Translations under genes and position numbers: made by a program
From: Taudactylus pleione
Taxonomy: Eukaryota > Chordata > Amphibia > Anura > Myobatrachidae
Reading direction: 5' to 3'
Length of the DNA: 64,000 bases
Assembly: GCA_031769625.1 (NCBI GenBank)
Contig: JAUIMM010000171.1
Location: 2,843,501 to 2,907,500, forward strand
Shown here: in pieces, positions 33,902 to 46,032 of the stretch
Layout of the letters: every line of letters begins with the position of its first letter
Position numbering within the stretch: position 1 is the stretch's first letter
Notes under the pieces: model-generated
Told to the model about the DNA's origin: nothing
The model's input: the letters and a program-made list of their open reading frames with translations, nothing else
Databases searched by the model: none

Positions 33902-35150
33902 GGACAGAGCAACAGAGAGTATGAATTTAAATTTCCCTGTTACAGGGGGATCCGCAGACATGGGCCTTCAGTTTAAATCCTGATCATCCTGCATTATGGT
34001 CTGCAGAAGCTTTCTTTGAGGCTTTAGGCATACTTTATGATGACCCTGACTGGGTTGCTTTTACATACACTCAGGCAGGAGCATAGAACAGTGGAGGAAT
34101 ATTGTTCCGAATTTAGAAGCTGGGCTGTTATCAGTAAATGGAATGACCGGGCTCTTCGTAGTCAATTTTGAATCAAGCTGTCAGAAATTAATAAGGATTT
34201 CTTAATTCAATATCCTGTTCCAGATTCTTTGGAGAAGTTTACGCAGCTCATAATAAAGATTGACAGGCATATTAAGGAAAGCAAGATGGAGAAAGAGTCA
34301 CCGTTTCCTATCTCTTCCACCTTATCTTCTTCTATAATGATGGATTCCCCTGAGCCAATGCATCTTGAACGAATACATTTTCCCTAGAAGAAAAGTCCAG
34401 AAGACACTTGTTGGCCTCTGTCTATATTGTGGAGGCAAAAGTGATTTGGCTCACACTTGTCCCAATAAGTCGGGAAAAAACCAAGCTTAAGGGAAAAGAA
34501 GTGGTCCATTTAAGCTTTCAGTTGATCTCTTTCAGATGCTCTCTCCTGATTCCTGCCCAGATTCGAGGTTTCAGTATTTCTGGATAGTGGCGAGGCTGGA
34601 AATTTCTTGGACATTTTTCTTGCAGATACTCTGTCATAATACCACCTCAGCAAAATTGCCCATTGTCCCGGCTTCATCCATTTGCTGGTCTAGCACAAGA
34701 CCTTTATTCGCAATTTTCACTACTTCAGGATGAAGCTCCTCCAGAAACCCCTTCTGGACTGTTATTTGTCCTGGAACTTTTCAGAGATTCCTTTCTGTTT
34801 GAATTCCACTCAACTAAAACAACAGGACACCCTGGAATTACCAATACTCAAGAGCTCCTTTCTTGTTCTGTACGGTGGCCTACCATCATTTAAGATATTA
34901 CAGATTATGTTTAAGGATGTGAAGTCTGTGCCAGGAACAAGTCTCTTAGGAGTGCTCCATCTGGTCAACTTTTGCATTTGTCCATACCTAACAAACCTTG
35001 GACCCATATCTCAATGAACTTCATTGTTGAATTGCCATCTTCTGCTGGTTATAATACTATCTGGGTCGTAGTCGACTAATTTTGTTGCAAACTCACCAAT
35101 TTCACTATTCATCCTACACATTTTTAGGTTACAGGTTGCCTCTGGATATT
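33902..35150 (+). pseudogene. Ty3/Gypsy gag (rest), protease and integrase start; RT deleted
   Basis: From 33902 the plus strand reads gag with stops: HPALWSAEAFFEALG, TVEEYCSEFRSWAVISKW, and a zinc knuckle CLYCGGKSDLAHTC (about 34419-34462) in which the histidine of CX2CX4HX4C is replaced by aspartate. The protease follows with FLDSGEAGNFLD (about 34577-34612, DSG active-site motif). Next comes the integrase zinc-binding part, with HSTKTTGHPG near 34811 and NKPWTHIS near 34990. Reverse transcriptase and RNase H are absent between protease and integrase, so this is an internally deleted, dead copy. The integrase is split at 35150 by a MITE. Confidence 0.8.
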
Positions 35151-35688
35151 GGACCTTATTCAGAGGCGGCCGTACGGTCTACGACCGCACGGCTGCCTCG
35201 ATGTTTTGCCAGTGCGCATGCGCACGAGGGAGCCGGCTCCCTTGTGTGCATGCGTGAGACCCGCTACGACCGACAGTGCTGGTCGTAGCGGGTCTCTTTC
35301 CAAAGGGGGCGAGCTGTTGATGTTGATTGACAGCTCACCCCGTTTGGAAGGCGGGCCGGGGGGTGACAGCCCAAATGGAGGCGTTCCCATGGGAACGCCT
35401 GCCGTTTGGGGGAGGCCCCACTGACATCACTAGTGATGTCAGTGGAGAGCTTCCGGCTCTGACAGAGCCAGAAGCTCTCCGGGGCTTACGACAAGTGAGA
35501 CCCTACCCTAGGGTCTCGTCGTAAGCCCCGATGGTCGCGATGGTCTCTGACCATCGCGACCATCACCCGAGCGGTCGTTAGAGCTGTGGGTGTTAACGCA
35601 CAGCCTAACGACCGCAACAGAGGCAGGCGGTCAGGATGCAAGTGGCCGCCCAGAGCTTGCATCCTCCGACCGCCTCTGAATGAGGCCC
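35151..35688. mobile_element. Hairpin-chain MITE, copy 4 (diverged), in Gypsy integrase
   Basis: Termini GGACCTTATTCAGAGGCGG and CCGCCTCTGAATGAGGCCC, flanked by ATT (35148-35150) and ATA (35689-35691). Integrase coding continues across: LPLDI just before, SDRESQF just after. The base sequence differs from copies 1-3 but the same hairpins occur in the same order, with paired changes in both arms. Confidence 0.8.
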
Positions 35689-35785
35689 ATAGTCTCTGAT
35701 AGGGAATCCCAGTTTGTGGCTGAGTTTTGAAGATCCTACTGTACGCTGTTGGGTATCAACATCAGTCTATGCTTTATCCTTCAAT
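35689..35785 (+). pseudogene. Ty3/Gypsy integrase core, short continuation
   Basis: Reads SDRESQFVAEF then a stop and a few further integrase-like residues (LLGINISL). The D is the second catalytic aspartate region of the DDE core. Coding ends where a palindrome-arm paralogue begins at about 35785. Confidence 0.65.
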
Positions 35786-36710
35786 GGTGGGAACCGTGGG
35801 GTTATTAATGTGCATACCCACCATTTTAGTTTATAGGGGAACCACTCATTGGCTGAGAGGTGGAGGCTCGCGTCTCTCAGCCAATGACCATTCAGCCAAT
35901 GCATTTCTATGGGAAATGTGGCAGTTGAACCGGCTTTCAAGAACAGTATTCTGTCTGGCGGGCTCTGCGTTTACGGGTTTTTAATTTTCCAAGTCCGTGG
36001 ATGCCTACATAGAATGAAGAGGACCTGAACCAAGGGGTGAGTGAGTATGATTTTTTACAGGTACCAATCATGGATTCTACTGGACAAGGGGGCAGAACAG
36101 CACTAGGGACAAGGTAAGTATGTAGTGTGGGTGAGTGTGAGTGAGTGATTCAGTGAATGTATGTGTAATAAAGTATTAAAACCTACAGTGTGTGTCATGT
36201 CTTTTTTAAGTATTTATTTTACAGGAGTAGAGGTACCAGTGGGCCCTTAATGCCCCGCATGCTGGTACTTGTGGTTCTACAAGTATCGGCATGAAGGGGA
36301 GTCATGCTGGTTCTTCCCCTGTAAAAGACAATATTACTTTTACACAATAAATGAACACTATCAACCCCGCATCTACCAGCCAGGTATGCGAGGGATAGCT
36401 CTGGGCTTGAGCCTCAGCCTTGGATACCCTGGAAATGGGGGACCCTTTTATTGGGGGGATCTTCATCTCCCCAGGGATCCTAGGCCAGTTGGGGGTGTGA
36501 ATGCTTTGGCTTGGGGACCCCGTCAAGTGTGTCCCCCAGCTGCGGCATTACACCCCGCTGGTGGAGCCCAGTGCTGGTTCTCAAAATGTGGGGGACCCCA
36601 CTCCATTTTTTCCCTGTATTTTTAGAACCAGGACTGGCTCACAGAGTCTGGTGCTGGCTCATTAAATACGAGGGACCACTATTAATTTTGTTCCTCATAA
36701 TTTGCGAGTT
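35785..36710 (+). repeat. Single-arm paralogue of the giant palindrome
   Basis: From GGTGGGAACCGTGGGGTTATT the order of blocks follows the right arm of the palindrome (31530-32600): the GGCTGAGAG inverted pair, 'AAGTCCGTGGATGCCTAC', the 'GTGAGTATG...TTTTTTACAGGT' phrase, GGGCCCTTAATGCCCCGCAT and the CCAGxxCTGG repeats. Identity is clearly lower than between the two palindrome arms. It begins almost exactly at the point matching the palindrome centre. Confidence 0.75.
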
Positions 36711-36769
36711 TAATTGTTTACTATGGAAAGTGCTTACTGGTTGGTTTGATAGGGATGTAGTATTATTGC

Positions 36770-37110
36770 GCAATCCCAGCAAGGGATTTAATCCTGATGC
36801 AAGAACGCTGAGGATGCCAGCCCAAATGAAGGTAAGTCCGGGGAACCCTTACCGTTTGACATAAGGGGGGGAGGGTTAGGATTAGGGGCTCTAGCATGGT
36901 TAGCATTAGGCTTGGGGGGAGAGATTTGGGTTAGGCACCCGGGAGGGTTAGGTTTAGGTACCCCCAGGGGGGACTTAGGGTTAGGCATCACCCCAGGAGT
37001 TTAGGGTTAGGCACCCCTAAGGGAGGGTTAAGGTTAGGGGGCGAGAAGGGAGGGTTAGGTAACTTACCTGACGCTGTCGGGATTTCATCCTCTAGGGCTA
37101 ACGCTGTCAA
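36770..37110. repeat. Telomere-like degenerate repeat, second copy
   Basis: 36860-37065 carries GGGTTAGG, GGTTAGGTTTAGG and TTAGGGTTAGGCACC units separated by G-runs, like 25490-25790. It ends next to the hAT target duplication. Confidence 0.7.
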
Positions 37111-37399
37111 TTTGATGGTGTAATTAGTAGAGGTGAGCGGGTTCGGATTTCTGAAATCCGAACCCCCCCGATCCGAGGCCGATCCGAGTCAGGCTCAACT
37201 TTTCCCGCCTGACTCGGATCTGAAATCGAGGCAAAACGTCATCATCCCGCCTTCCGGGTCTCGCGGGTTTTGGATCCTATATAAGGTACCCGCGTCGGCG
37301 CCATTTTCTCACTCGGCTGTGGACAGTGAAGAGGGAGGGTGGGAGTTAGGGGTGGCTGGCCTGTGTAGTGTAGTGTAGTGCAGTGTAGTGCAGAGTAGT

Positions 37400-38040
37400 G
37401 TTGTGCTGTGCTGCGCTGCTGTTGTCCATAGGGGCTGTGTCCACTACTTCAAAGTCCATAGGGGCTGGCTGTGTTGTGCTGTGCTGCTGTTGTTAATAGG
37501 GGCTGTGTCCACTACTTCAAAGTCCATAGGGGCTGGCTGGACTGTGTTGTGCAGTCAGTTGTCCATAGGGGCTGTGTCCACTCCAAAGTCCTGTGCAGTG
37601 TCCCAGTCCTAAAGGGGTGCTGTAGTGTTATCCAGGGGGTGCTCTGTCCATCAGGGGTGCTCCCCCCAAGTGCTAAAAAAAATATATTTTTTCTGTGTTT
37701 GTGAATTGTGTGCGCAGTATCCGCACGTGCATCAACAAAGTAGTGCCAAGCGTGCGCCTGTGTCATAAGTAAAGGGCCGGCTAGCTTGACCGTTAAAGGG
37801 TGCTGTAACCCCCAAAGTACACTCCAAACCAAATAAAAAAATATTTTCTGTGTTTGTGAATTGTGTGCGCAGTAGCCACACGTGCATCAACAAAGGAGCA
37901 GCGCCAAGCGTGCGCCTGTGTCCCATAAGTAAAGAGCCGGCTGGCTCCTTTCTTAAAGGGTGGTGTAACCCACAAAGTGCACTACTCTCCAGCAAAAATA
38001 AAAAAATATTTTCTGTGTTTGTGTGCGCCTTAGCCGCACG
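37400..38040 (+). repeat. Tandem repeats in hAT copy 2 leader
   Basis: First, GTCCATAGGGGCTGTGTCCA-type units (37425-37600). Then two full and one partial 160-bp unit beginning ATTTTCTGTGTTTGTGAATT (about 37690-38040) and containing GCACGTGCATCAACAAAG. The same unit is present about 14 times in copy 3. Confidence 0.88.
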
Positions 38041-38065
38041 TATATATCAAATCGATATAACATAA

Positions 38066-41000
38066 ATGGAGGACCAAACTTTCTCCGATAAAAATAAAAT
38101 AGAGAAAGATCAAGAACCACTTCCTACTAGTGCTGAAGCTGCTGCCACTAGTCATGACATAGACGATAACATGCCATCAACGTCGTCTGCCAAGGCCGAT
38201 GCCCAATGTCATAGTAGAGGTTCAGGAAAATGTCCGTGAAAAAAACATTTAAATCATCTGAAGAGAAACGTAAACTTGCCAATATGCCATTTACGACACG
38301 GAGTGGCAAGGAATGGCTAAGGTCTTTCCCTATGTTCATGACTAGTGGTTCAGCTTCACATGACGATGGAAGCCCTCCTCCCACTAAAAAAGTCAAAAGA
38401 GTTAAGCTGGCAAAAGCACAGCGAAGAACTGTGCGTTCTAAGAAGATATCACAAATCCCCAAGGAGAGTCCAAGTGTGGTGGTGGTTGTGATGCCTGACC
38501 TTCCCAGCACTGGACGGGAAGAGGTGGCTCTTTCCACCATTTGCACGCCCCCTGCAAGTGCTGAAAGGAGCACCCACAGTTCACTTGCTGATATGCAAAT
38601 TGAAGATGTCACTGTTGAAGTACAACAGAATGAGGATACTGGTGTAGCTGGCGCTGAGGAGGAAGTTGGCGAGGAGGATTCTGATGGTGATGTGGTTTGT
38701 TTAAATCAGGCTCCGGTGGAGACAGTTGTTGTCCGTGGGATGAAAAAGCCCATCACAGTCATGCCTGGGCAGAAGACCAAACATTCCACCTCTTTGGTCT
38801 GGCAATGTTTCTATCCAAATCCGGACAACAACTGTCTTGCCATATGTACCATATGTAAAGGTGAAATAAGTAGGGGTAGGGACGTTAACCACCTAGGAAC
38901 ATCCTCCCTTATACGGCACCTGCAGCGCGTTCATAAAAAGTTACTGTCATGTTCAGAAACTTTGGCTAAGACCGTAAGCAGTCCAGGGACACCTAAATCC
39001 CGTTGTCCTGTTGTATTCAAGCACCTGCAAACCACACCGTCAACTCCCTCCTCGTCAATTTCCTCCTTAGTCAGGATCGGAAGTAGTCCTGCAGGCCATG
39101 TCACTGGCATGACTGACTCTCCTATCCGGGATTCCTCCGGAGGATCCTGCATTGCTACGCCTCCTGCTGCCGCTGCTGCTGGGAGTCATTCATCATCCCA
39201 GAGAGGAAGTAGGAACACCACTACTTTTACTAAACAATTGACCCTCCAACAGTCCTTAGCGAGGAGGATGAAGTACGACAGCAGTCATCCTGAAGCAAAA
39301 CGTATAACTGAGGCCTTGACTGCTATGTTGGTGTTAGACGTGCGTCCGGTATCCGCCATTAGTGCAGTGGGATTTAGACAATTGTTGGAGGTAGGGTGGC
39401 CCCGGTTCCAAATCCGGTCTAGATTCCACTTCACTAGGCAGGCGATACCGATACTGTACAGAAGCGTCAGAAAAAGTGTCCTCAGTGTCCTGAAAAATGC
39501 CGTTGTACCCAATGTCCACTTAACCACGGACATGTGGACAAGTGGAACAGGGCAGACTAAGGACTATATGACTGTGACAGCCCACTGGGTAGATGTATCA
39601 CTTTAGGCAGCAACAGCAGCAGCGTCACCAGTAGCAGCATCTCAGAAACGCCAGCTCGTTCCAAGGCAGGCTACGCTGTGTATCACCGGTTTCAGTAAGA
39701 GGCACACCGCCGACAACCTCTTAGAGAAACTGAGGGAAATCATTGCCCAGTGGCTTACCCCACTTAGACTCTCCTGGGGATTTGTGATATCTGACAACGC
39801 CACCAATATTGTGCGGGCATTACATCTGGGCAAATTCCAGCACGTCCCATGTTTTGCTCACACAATAAACTTGGTAGTGCAGAATTTTCTGAAAAGCGAC
39901 AGGGGCGTGCAGGAGACGCTTTGGGTGTCCCGAAAAATTTCTGGCCACTTTCGCCATTCAGCGACTGCGTGCCGAAGACTGGAGCGCCAGCAAACACTCT
40001 TGAACCTGCCCCGCCATCACCTGAAGCAAGAGGTTGTGACGCGGTTGAACTCAACCCTCTATATGGTTCAGAGGATGGAGGAGCAGCAAAAGGCCATACA
40101 AGCCTATACATCCACCTATGACATAGGCAAAGGAGGGGGTATGCACCTGACTCAAGCGCAGTGGAGAATGATTTCCGTGTTGTGCAAGGTTCTCCAGCCC
40201 TTCGAACTTGCCACACGTGAAGTCAGTTCAGACACTGCCAGCTTGAGTCAGGTCATTCCCCTCATCAGGCTTTTGCAGAAGCAGCTGGAGAAAGTGAAGG
40301 AGGAGCTAAGACGGAACGATTCCGCTCGGCATGTGGGACTTGTGGATGAAGCCCTTCATTTGCTTTGCCAGGATTCCAGGGTGGTCAATCTGTTGAAATC
40401 AGACCACTACATTTTGGCCACCGTGCTCGATCCTAGATTTAAAGCATATGTGGTGTCTCTCTTTCCGGCTGACACAAGCCTGCAGAGGTGCAAAGACCTG
40501 CTGGTGAACACACTGTCAGCTGAAGCGGAACGTGACACATCAACAGCTCCTTCTTCATTTTCTCCCGCAACTGGGGCTGCCAGGAAAAAACTTAGCTATC
40601 CTAAGCAACCCGCTGGCAGTGATGCAGGGCAGGCAGGACCAAGTTTGGACATCTGATCCGGACTGAAGGACCTGGCAACAATTTCTGACATGTCTACTGT
40701 CACTACATATGATACTGTCACCATTGACAGAATGGTGGAGGATTACATCGGTGACAGCATCCAAGTAGGCATGTCAGACAGTCCATACCTGTACTGGCAG
40801 GAAAAAGAGGCAATTTGGAGGCCCCTGTACAAACTGGCTCTATTTTAGCTGAGTTGCCCCCCCTCCAGTGTGTACTCCGAAAGAGTGTTTAGTGCAGCCG
40901 GGAACCTTGTCAGCGAAAGGCGTAGGAGGTTGCTTCCACAAAATGTGGAGAAGATGATGTTCATCAAAATGAATTATCAACTCTTCCAGGGAGACCAGCC

Positions 41001-41139
41001 TCCAGAATGTACAAAGGGACCTGTGGTGGATTCCAGTGGGGACGAGTTAATACTCTGTGAGGATGAGGATGTACACAACACTGAAGAGGGTGAGGAATCT
41101 GTGGATGAGGAGGATGAGGACGACATCTTGCCTCTGTAG
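38066..41139 (+). pseudogene. hAT transposase (BED finger), recently inactivated
   Basis: Same protein as the intact gene at 58300-61413, in one frame over almost the whole length. Damage: a 25-bp deletion near 38219 that shifts the frame after SRG and is followed by a stop; a TAC-to-TAG change at about 39603-39605; a TGG-to-TGA change at 40654-40656; and a further TAG at about 40846. The BED finger (CTICKG...HLQRVH, about 38845-38935), DMWTSGTGQ (about 39530), ISDNATNIV (about 39789) and SERVFSAAGN (about 40877) are all kept. The acidic tail ends DEEDEDDILPL before the stop. Confidence 0.92.
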
Positions 41140-41191
41140 AGCCAGTTTGTGCAGGGACAGATTAATTGCCAGCTTGTTTTGTGGGGGCCCA

Positions 41192-41255
41192 AACGAACCA
41201 ATCATTTCAGCCACAGTTGTGTGGCAGACCCTGGCGCTGAAATGATTGCTTTGTT
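41192..41255 (+). other. Stem-loop in hAT 3' UTR (copy 2)
   Basis: Arms 41192-41210 and 41237-41255, 17 of 19 positions pair, 26-nt loop. It lies 52 bp after the stop codon. See the copies at 2878-2937 and 58184-58247. Confidence 0.75.
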
Positions 41256-41778
41256 AAAGTGTGCATGTCCTGTTTATACAACATAAGGGTGGGTGGGAGG
41301 GCCCAAGAACAATTCCATCTTGCACCTCTTTTTTTTCTTTGCATTATGTACAGTTTGGGGCCTAGGTTTTCAAACTGCCATCCTGTCTGCCACTGCAGTG
41401 TCACTCCTAGATGGGTCACGTGTTTGTGCCGCCCACTCGTGTCGCTTAGCATAGTCATCCAGCTACCTCGGTGCAACCTTTTGGACATAAAAACACTATT
41501 GTGAGGTGTGAGGTGTTCAGAATAGACTGGAAATTAGTGGAAATTAAGGTTATTGAGGTTAATAATAGCATAGGAGCAGAAAAACCAACACATTCTGTGA
41601 TTTTAGCTGTTTTTATGCTTTTTAAAAAAAAAAAAATACAGATCCAAAACACAAAACCCAGAACCCAAAACACGGAAGGGTGGTTTTGGCAAAACCAATC
41701 CAGATCCAAAACACGAAGAAAGATCCAGATCCAAAACCAAAACACAAAAAGTGGCCGGTGCACACCCCTAGTAATTAG

Positions 41779-42164
41779 TCGTATTTTTGTATTTGCACGT
41801 GTTTGGCTGTTTGATTCCTGCTTGTTCGTTTGTGTTTCCCTTTAGTAAATTTGCAGTTCAGAAAAACAGGCTAAACACACCTGAGATTGCAATCTCGCCA
41901 AAACACGATTCTTAGTAAATTTACCGCCAAGCCCTTAAATTCACATATTTGTAAAAAGCAGATCACTTTTCACATACTTGTAATGGGAAATGCTATCTGT
42001 TTCAGGTTTGCAAAAGTTTAATTGTAAAAGAATACCAGGGGAAGCCCTGAGTTAATAACACCACCTGGAGATGGCGTTAATATGGCTTTCCTACATTACA
42101 CCAATTCAGAGCTGGGAGCCGGTGCCTGTGATCAGCCTTGCCTGTTTAAATAGACCATAAGCTG

Positions 42165-42219
<55 letters not shown>

Positions 42220-44401
42220 AGAAAAAAAAAAACACTTACTTGCATCCAGGGAACCGGTGATTGGTGATCCGGTGAGCTCCTCTGTGTCTCCAGGTCAACT
42301 GATCGGTGTATCCTGCTCTATGACTCTGGTACCTGACTTGTGCTGTAAACCATCTCAGTATACAGTTACCTACATTATTATTATCCTTTATTTATATGGT
42401 GCCACAAGTGTTCCGCAGCACCTTACATAGTACATAAAACTAATAAGTGAACAAAAAAAGCAAGTAACTTACAGTACAGTGAAGGACATTATATACATTG
42501 CTGCAATAGTGATTGAAACACTCACAATAAGCAGCAGGGATTTTGCGGAGAGACGTGTTAGGTGCCCTTATGAGGAGTAAGGAGTAGAAGAAAGTGTAAG
42601 GAGAAGCACATGAGGGAAGAGGTCCCTGCTTGTGAGAGCTTACATTGTGATCGGTCATCCAGTGAGCTCCTCTGTGCCTCCTGTCAGCTGATTGCCGGGC
42701 TCACTGGATGACCGATCACAATGTAGGTAACTGTCAGCTTAGTGGGACAGATGAGGGGGTCGTGTGGGGGGGGCAGTAACATGGGTGGGGTGGTCATGCG
42801 CGTGAGGGGTAAATGGCGGTGGCACATGTGCAGAATCACTCTCTGGGTATTTTTTGTGAAAAAATATCCTGAGTAGTGTGCAAAGAGGTTTCGCAGGGAC
42901 AGATCTCACAAGCTCTGTCCCTGCATACCATATTTGATGCATCCTTACGATGTATTCAAATATTGCACTGTGAATCCTGGCAAGTTTGTCACATCACATC
43001 ACATCTGAGATGCAGATTGTGATAAATAGGGCCCACATTCACTTATCAAGTTATTTCACCCCTATTGTCAAGCGCATAAGGTTAGACAGCCATGTCACTA
43101 ATTACAATATAGCACAGCCGTTCCGTATTCTCCTAGCAATGACAGCGACCTAGGCAAAGAACTGTATTTTACTGTAAGGTATTGGCAGGTAGCTAATTTT
43201 ATAAAGTCCATGTATACAAAACCACAAATACATATTTAATAGGGCTGTTAAAAGCCAGAATACATCAATGAAGATTAGCCGCAAATTTGAAATATCGCTT
43301 AGCACTTGGAGGGGTTAAATTAACAAAACATATTTCTTCCTGGATCTGTGTACTAATTTTTGTCAAAGCAGTTGCAGGCCTGGCAGTGGGGCCTCCTTTC
43401 TCCAAACTTCTGCTATGCGTTAAGTGAAAAAATGCAGTTGGACATGGCTGTGATTAATTCCTTTGCAGTCCCTTGCTGGCTGTATTGTAAGCATGGGCTT
43501 AGCTATCTGCTCCATCAGTTCCTCTAGGACTATGTTAACTGGACTGCACGGTTTTGCAGATGAGCGTAAATTAGGGTTCACAAACCCAACGTTCCGTTAT
43601 CTCCTATAGGAATACCGGACAGATCTGTACATCTACTTTATAGTATTTTCTAAGCAAGAGAGGGGTTAATTTAAAGCCTGAGGTGATCCCATATTTTACC
43701 ATGGTGGTGGGGGTTACTAGCTGTGGCAAATATCACAGTGATTTTAGTGAGGAAGTATGGTAGAATGTCTTCTATTTAGTCTATTATAGTTAGGCACATA
43801 CTGAAGTGGTAAAGAACAGGTTAAGAGCATGACAATCAGTATTAAATGTAAAAACATTCTTGAGAAATAGGTAGCATGGGATATAAACATATATCAAACA
43901 GAGCAAAATTCCTTACATATACTATTGCCAAGATAAACTGGTAGTTTCCAAGCCCCTAAACAAACCCTGCTTACAATCAATTTAGTTTTCTCTATAAACA
44001 CTGTCTTTTGTCTGTCTGAGGCAGAACGGCGCATGGACAGCCTCACAGCTGCATCCATATCTGTACATACCATGATTAGATGTCTGTCTTGTGTAATTTC
44101 TACCATTTGTAGGGTGCAAATACTGCGAGTATACAGATATGTTTTGTACTTGGTACTGACTATTTGAGGTACTGTATACAGGCTGGCCCCATTGCTACAC
44201 TGCTTATTTATTGATGTCAACTTGTTGTGTTAGCGGTATGCTACTAGGTAGATGTCACGACCAGTGTATTCTAGTCTGCTGGATGCCACCCATTTCCCTA
44301 TTTATTAGGGCGTTCTGGGCACCAGATGATGCAATTTTTGTTGAATCGCATCACAGTTGTCCTGCTCCCTGCTGTATATTCACTCTAACAGTGGCATTGT
44401 A
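41779..44401. other. Unassigned interval with (TA)n and a dispersed repeat
   Basis: (TA)n at about 42171-42215. About 42370-42660 carries the TTTATTTATATGGTGCCACA phrase and 'GAGCTTACATTGTGA', typical of a widespread vertebrate dispersed repeat of unknown class. CAGTTACCTACAT (42362) and ATGTAGGTAACTG (42721) are inverted around it, and GGTGAGCTCCTCTG-type blocks repeat at 42270, 42660 and inverted at 42700. The rest shows no gene. Confidence 0.45.
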
Positions 44402-44409
44402 CAGTGGGC

Positions 44410-44838
44410 CATACTTGCCTACTTTTGAAAAGGCATTTCATGGAGATTGTGAGAGCAACATCAATGAGCGCGGCGGTAAAGTGGACTGTACTGTTACATC
44501 TGAGAAGCATGTCATAACATTTACTTTCATCCAAATGTAAACGACTCGAGACCCAAAGCAGTTAGTAAGATCTACGTGTCAATGAAAACACACTAATAGT
44601 TGTCAAAAAAATCCATGTAGGCACAGGGATCATTGTACCTTATAACCAATGCAGGGAAATGATACTAATTATATCATTTTAATGTATTAATCTCTGTTTT
44701 TTTTTTCTCTATATAACAGCTTCATAATGGGGGTAAGGTGCAATCAGGGAGATTACTAGACTCTTAAGGGAGTCAGGGAGATAATTTGTTACTATTTCAG
44801 GGAATCTCCCTGACAATCAGGGAGAGTTGGCAAGTATG
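44410..44838. mobile_element. MITE with CATACTTGCC termini, second copy
   Basis: Termini CATACTTGCCTACTTTTGAA and GGAGAGTTGGCAAGTATG. Flanks CAGTGGGC (44402-44409) and CAGTGGGG (44839-44846) are an 8-bp duplication with one mismatch, suggesting hAT. It is the uninterrupted relative of 9008-9945. Confidence 0.8.
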
Positions 44839-44982
44839 CAGTGGGGACGACCTAACAATGGTGTGATCATAGCAGAGGTGGGTTTGGGATGGAAAACCAG
44901 CCTGGGAAATTTCTGGAAGCAGCATTAATGGAGGCGGCAATCTGGAAGGACTGTCTCCTCTCTGTGCATACATGCTGGGCAT

Positions 44983-45273
44983 CAGGGCCGTAACTAGGGT
45001 GGTGTGACCTATGCCATAGCACAGGGCACCGCAGGGAAGGGGGCGCTGTTTGGGCCTGTCAGTTTTCTGTTTATTATCATTCTCACTTGTAGCTTCCTCT
45101 TCTTTTATCACCAACATCTCCTGGCCTCACCTATCTCTTCCCTGGCCCTTCCCCATGAGGCTATGGCCCTTTTTCGGATGAGCGTCTTATGTCCCTATTT
45201 GAAAAATAGGGGAGGGGGTAGCGCCAATGCTCTTTCTGGCACAGGGCACCAAAAAAGTCCAGTTATGGCTCTG
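44983..45273. mobile_element. hAT-like MITE (CAGRGCCGTAACTAG family), copy 2
   Basis: Termini CAGGGCCGTAACTAG and AGTTATGGCTCTG, 291 bp; possible duplication CTGGGCAT / CAAGGCAT (6 of 8). Inverted orientation relative to 23491-23788. Confidence 0.75.
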
Positions 45274-45539
45274 CAAGGCATGTCTGCAGGGAGGTGCGAC
45301 CTCCGACCTGATTGTTTTCTAGTGCTTTCTCTGTGTCCAATTGGGATGCCAAATGAACATTGATGTCATGAAGACAGTGATGGCTATTGACAATGGGATT
45401 CCCACCATCAATGGGCATGTGTTGATGATGACATAGATTGTAACATCAATGTTAGGGCTTCGATGTCACATACCTAGGAAAAAATCACCCAGATCTGTAT
45501 TACTCTGCCCCTCAGTGACAGGTCATGTAGAGTACTGTT
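45274..45539. other. Unassigned interval
   Basis: No supported feature. Confidence 0.4.
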
Positions 45540-45979
45540 AAACCTTCTATCGGATGAGGTGTTGTCATGTGTGCAAACCACTTATCATACTAACATAAAA
45601 TAAAGACACTGAGACGTGGATTTGGCAGATAACTTGATGGCGATTTATTGGAGAAATTAATATTATTTATTAATTCTTAAATTAATTAAGGATGTATGGT
45701 GGCAAAGAAAGGACGGCCAGAAATCAGCCAGATCTGCTATGCCCACACACAAACAACAAAAGACATAGCAGGCGTAGATCGCCCAGAGTGCATACACATA
45801 ACCATGTAAACCATGTCAAACACAAAAGGTAACGCTCACCCTCTAACTTGACTACCCACCCGTTTAGGTGATGATACTGCCCCCCGTTAGGTTGGTACAG
45901 CCAACTACCAGTCAACGAAGGGAGCGCCCTTAAATCATAATTGCACCTGGACTGGTGAACTGCCGTTCTTTCCCGCCAC
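45540..45979 (-). repeat. Ngaro repeat B2
   Basis: 440 bp, nearly identical to 46208-46647 (differences seen at about 45711/46381 and 45831/46501). Contains GAGACGTGGATTTGGCAGAT. A 53-bp stretch (45980-46032) lies between B2 and the A2 match. Confidence 0.92.
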
Positions 45980-46032
45980 TACATAATTAAGTACAACAAC
46001 CTGCCAATAATTGCAAAGGGAAGGGAGGGTGG

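Larger units (their letters stand above)
37128..41770 (+). mobile_element. Full-length hAT transposon, copy 2
   Basis: 4643 bp. The left end TAGAGGTGAGCGGGTTCGG and right end GCCGGTGCACACCCCTA are short inverted repeats (TAGRGGTGWGC). The 8-bp target duplication GTAATTAG is perfect (37120-37127, 41771-41778). It contains a 5' leader with tandem repeats, the transposase gene (38066-41139), a 3' UTR stem-loop, and AT-rich 3' sequence with 'CCAGATCCAAAACACGAA'-type repeats near the end. A perfect TSD and high similarity to copy 3 indicate recent insertion. Confidence 0.95.

Noticed and set aside
39849..40121. Overlapping frames inside the hAT transposase (both copies)
   Set aside because: Same-position shadow frames appear in both hAT copies antisense or frame-shifted to the conserved transposase; no independent support.
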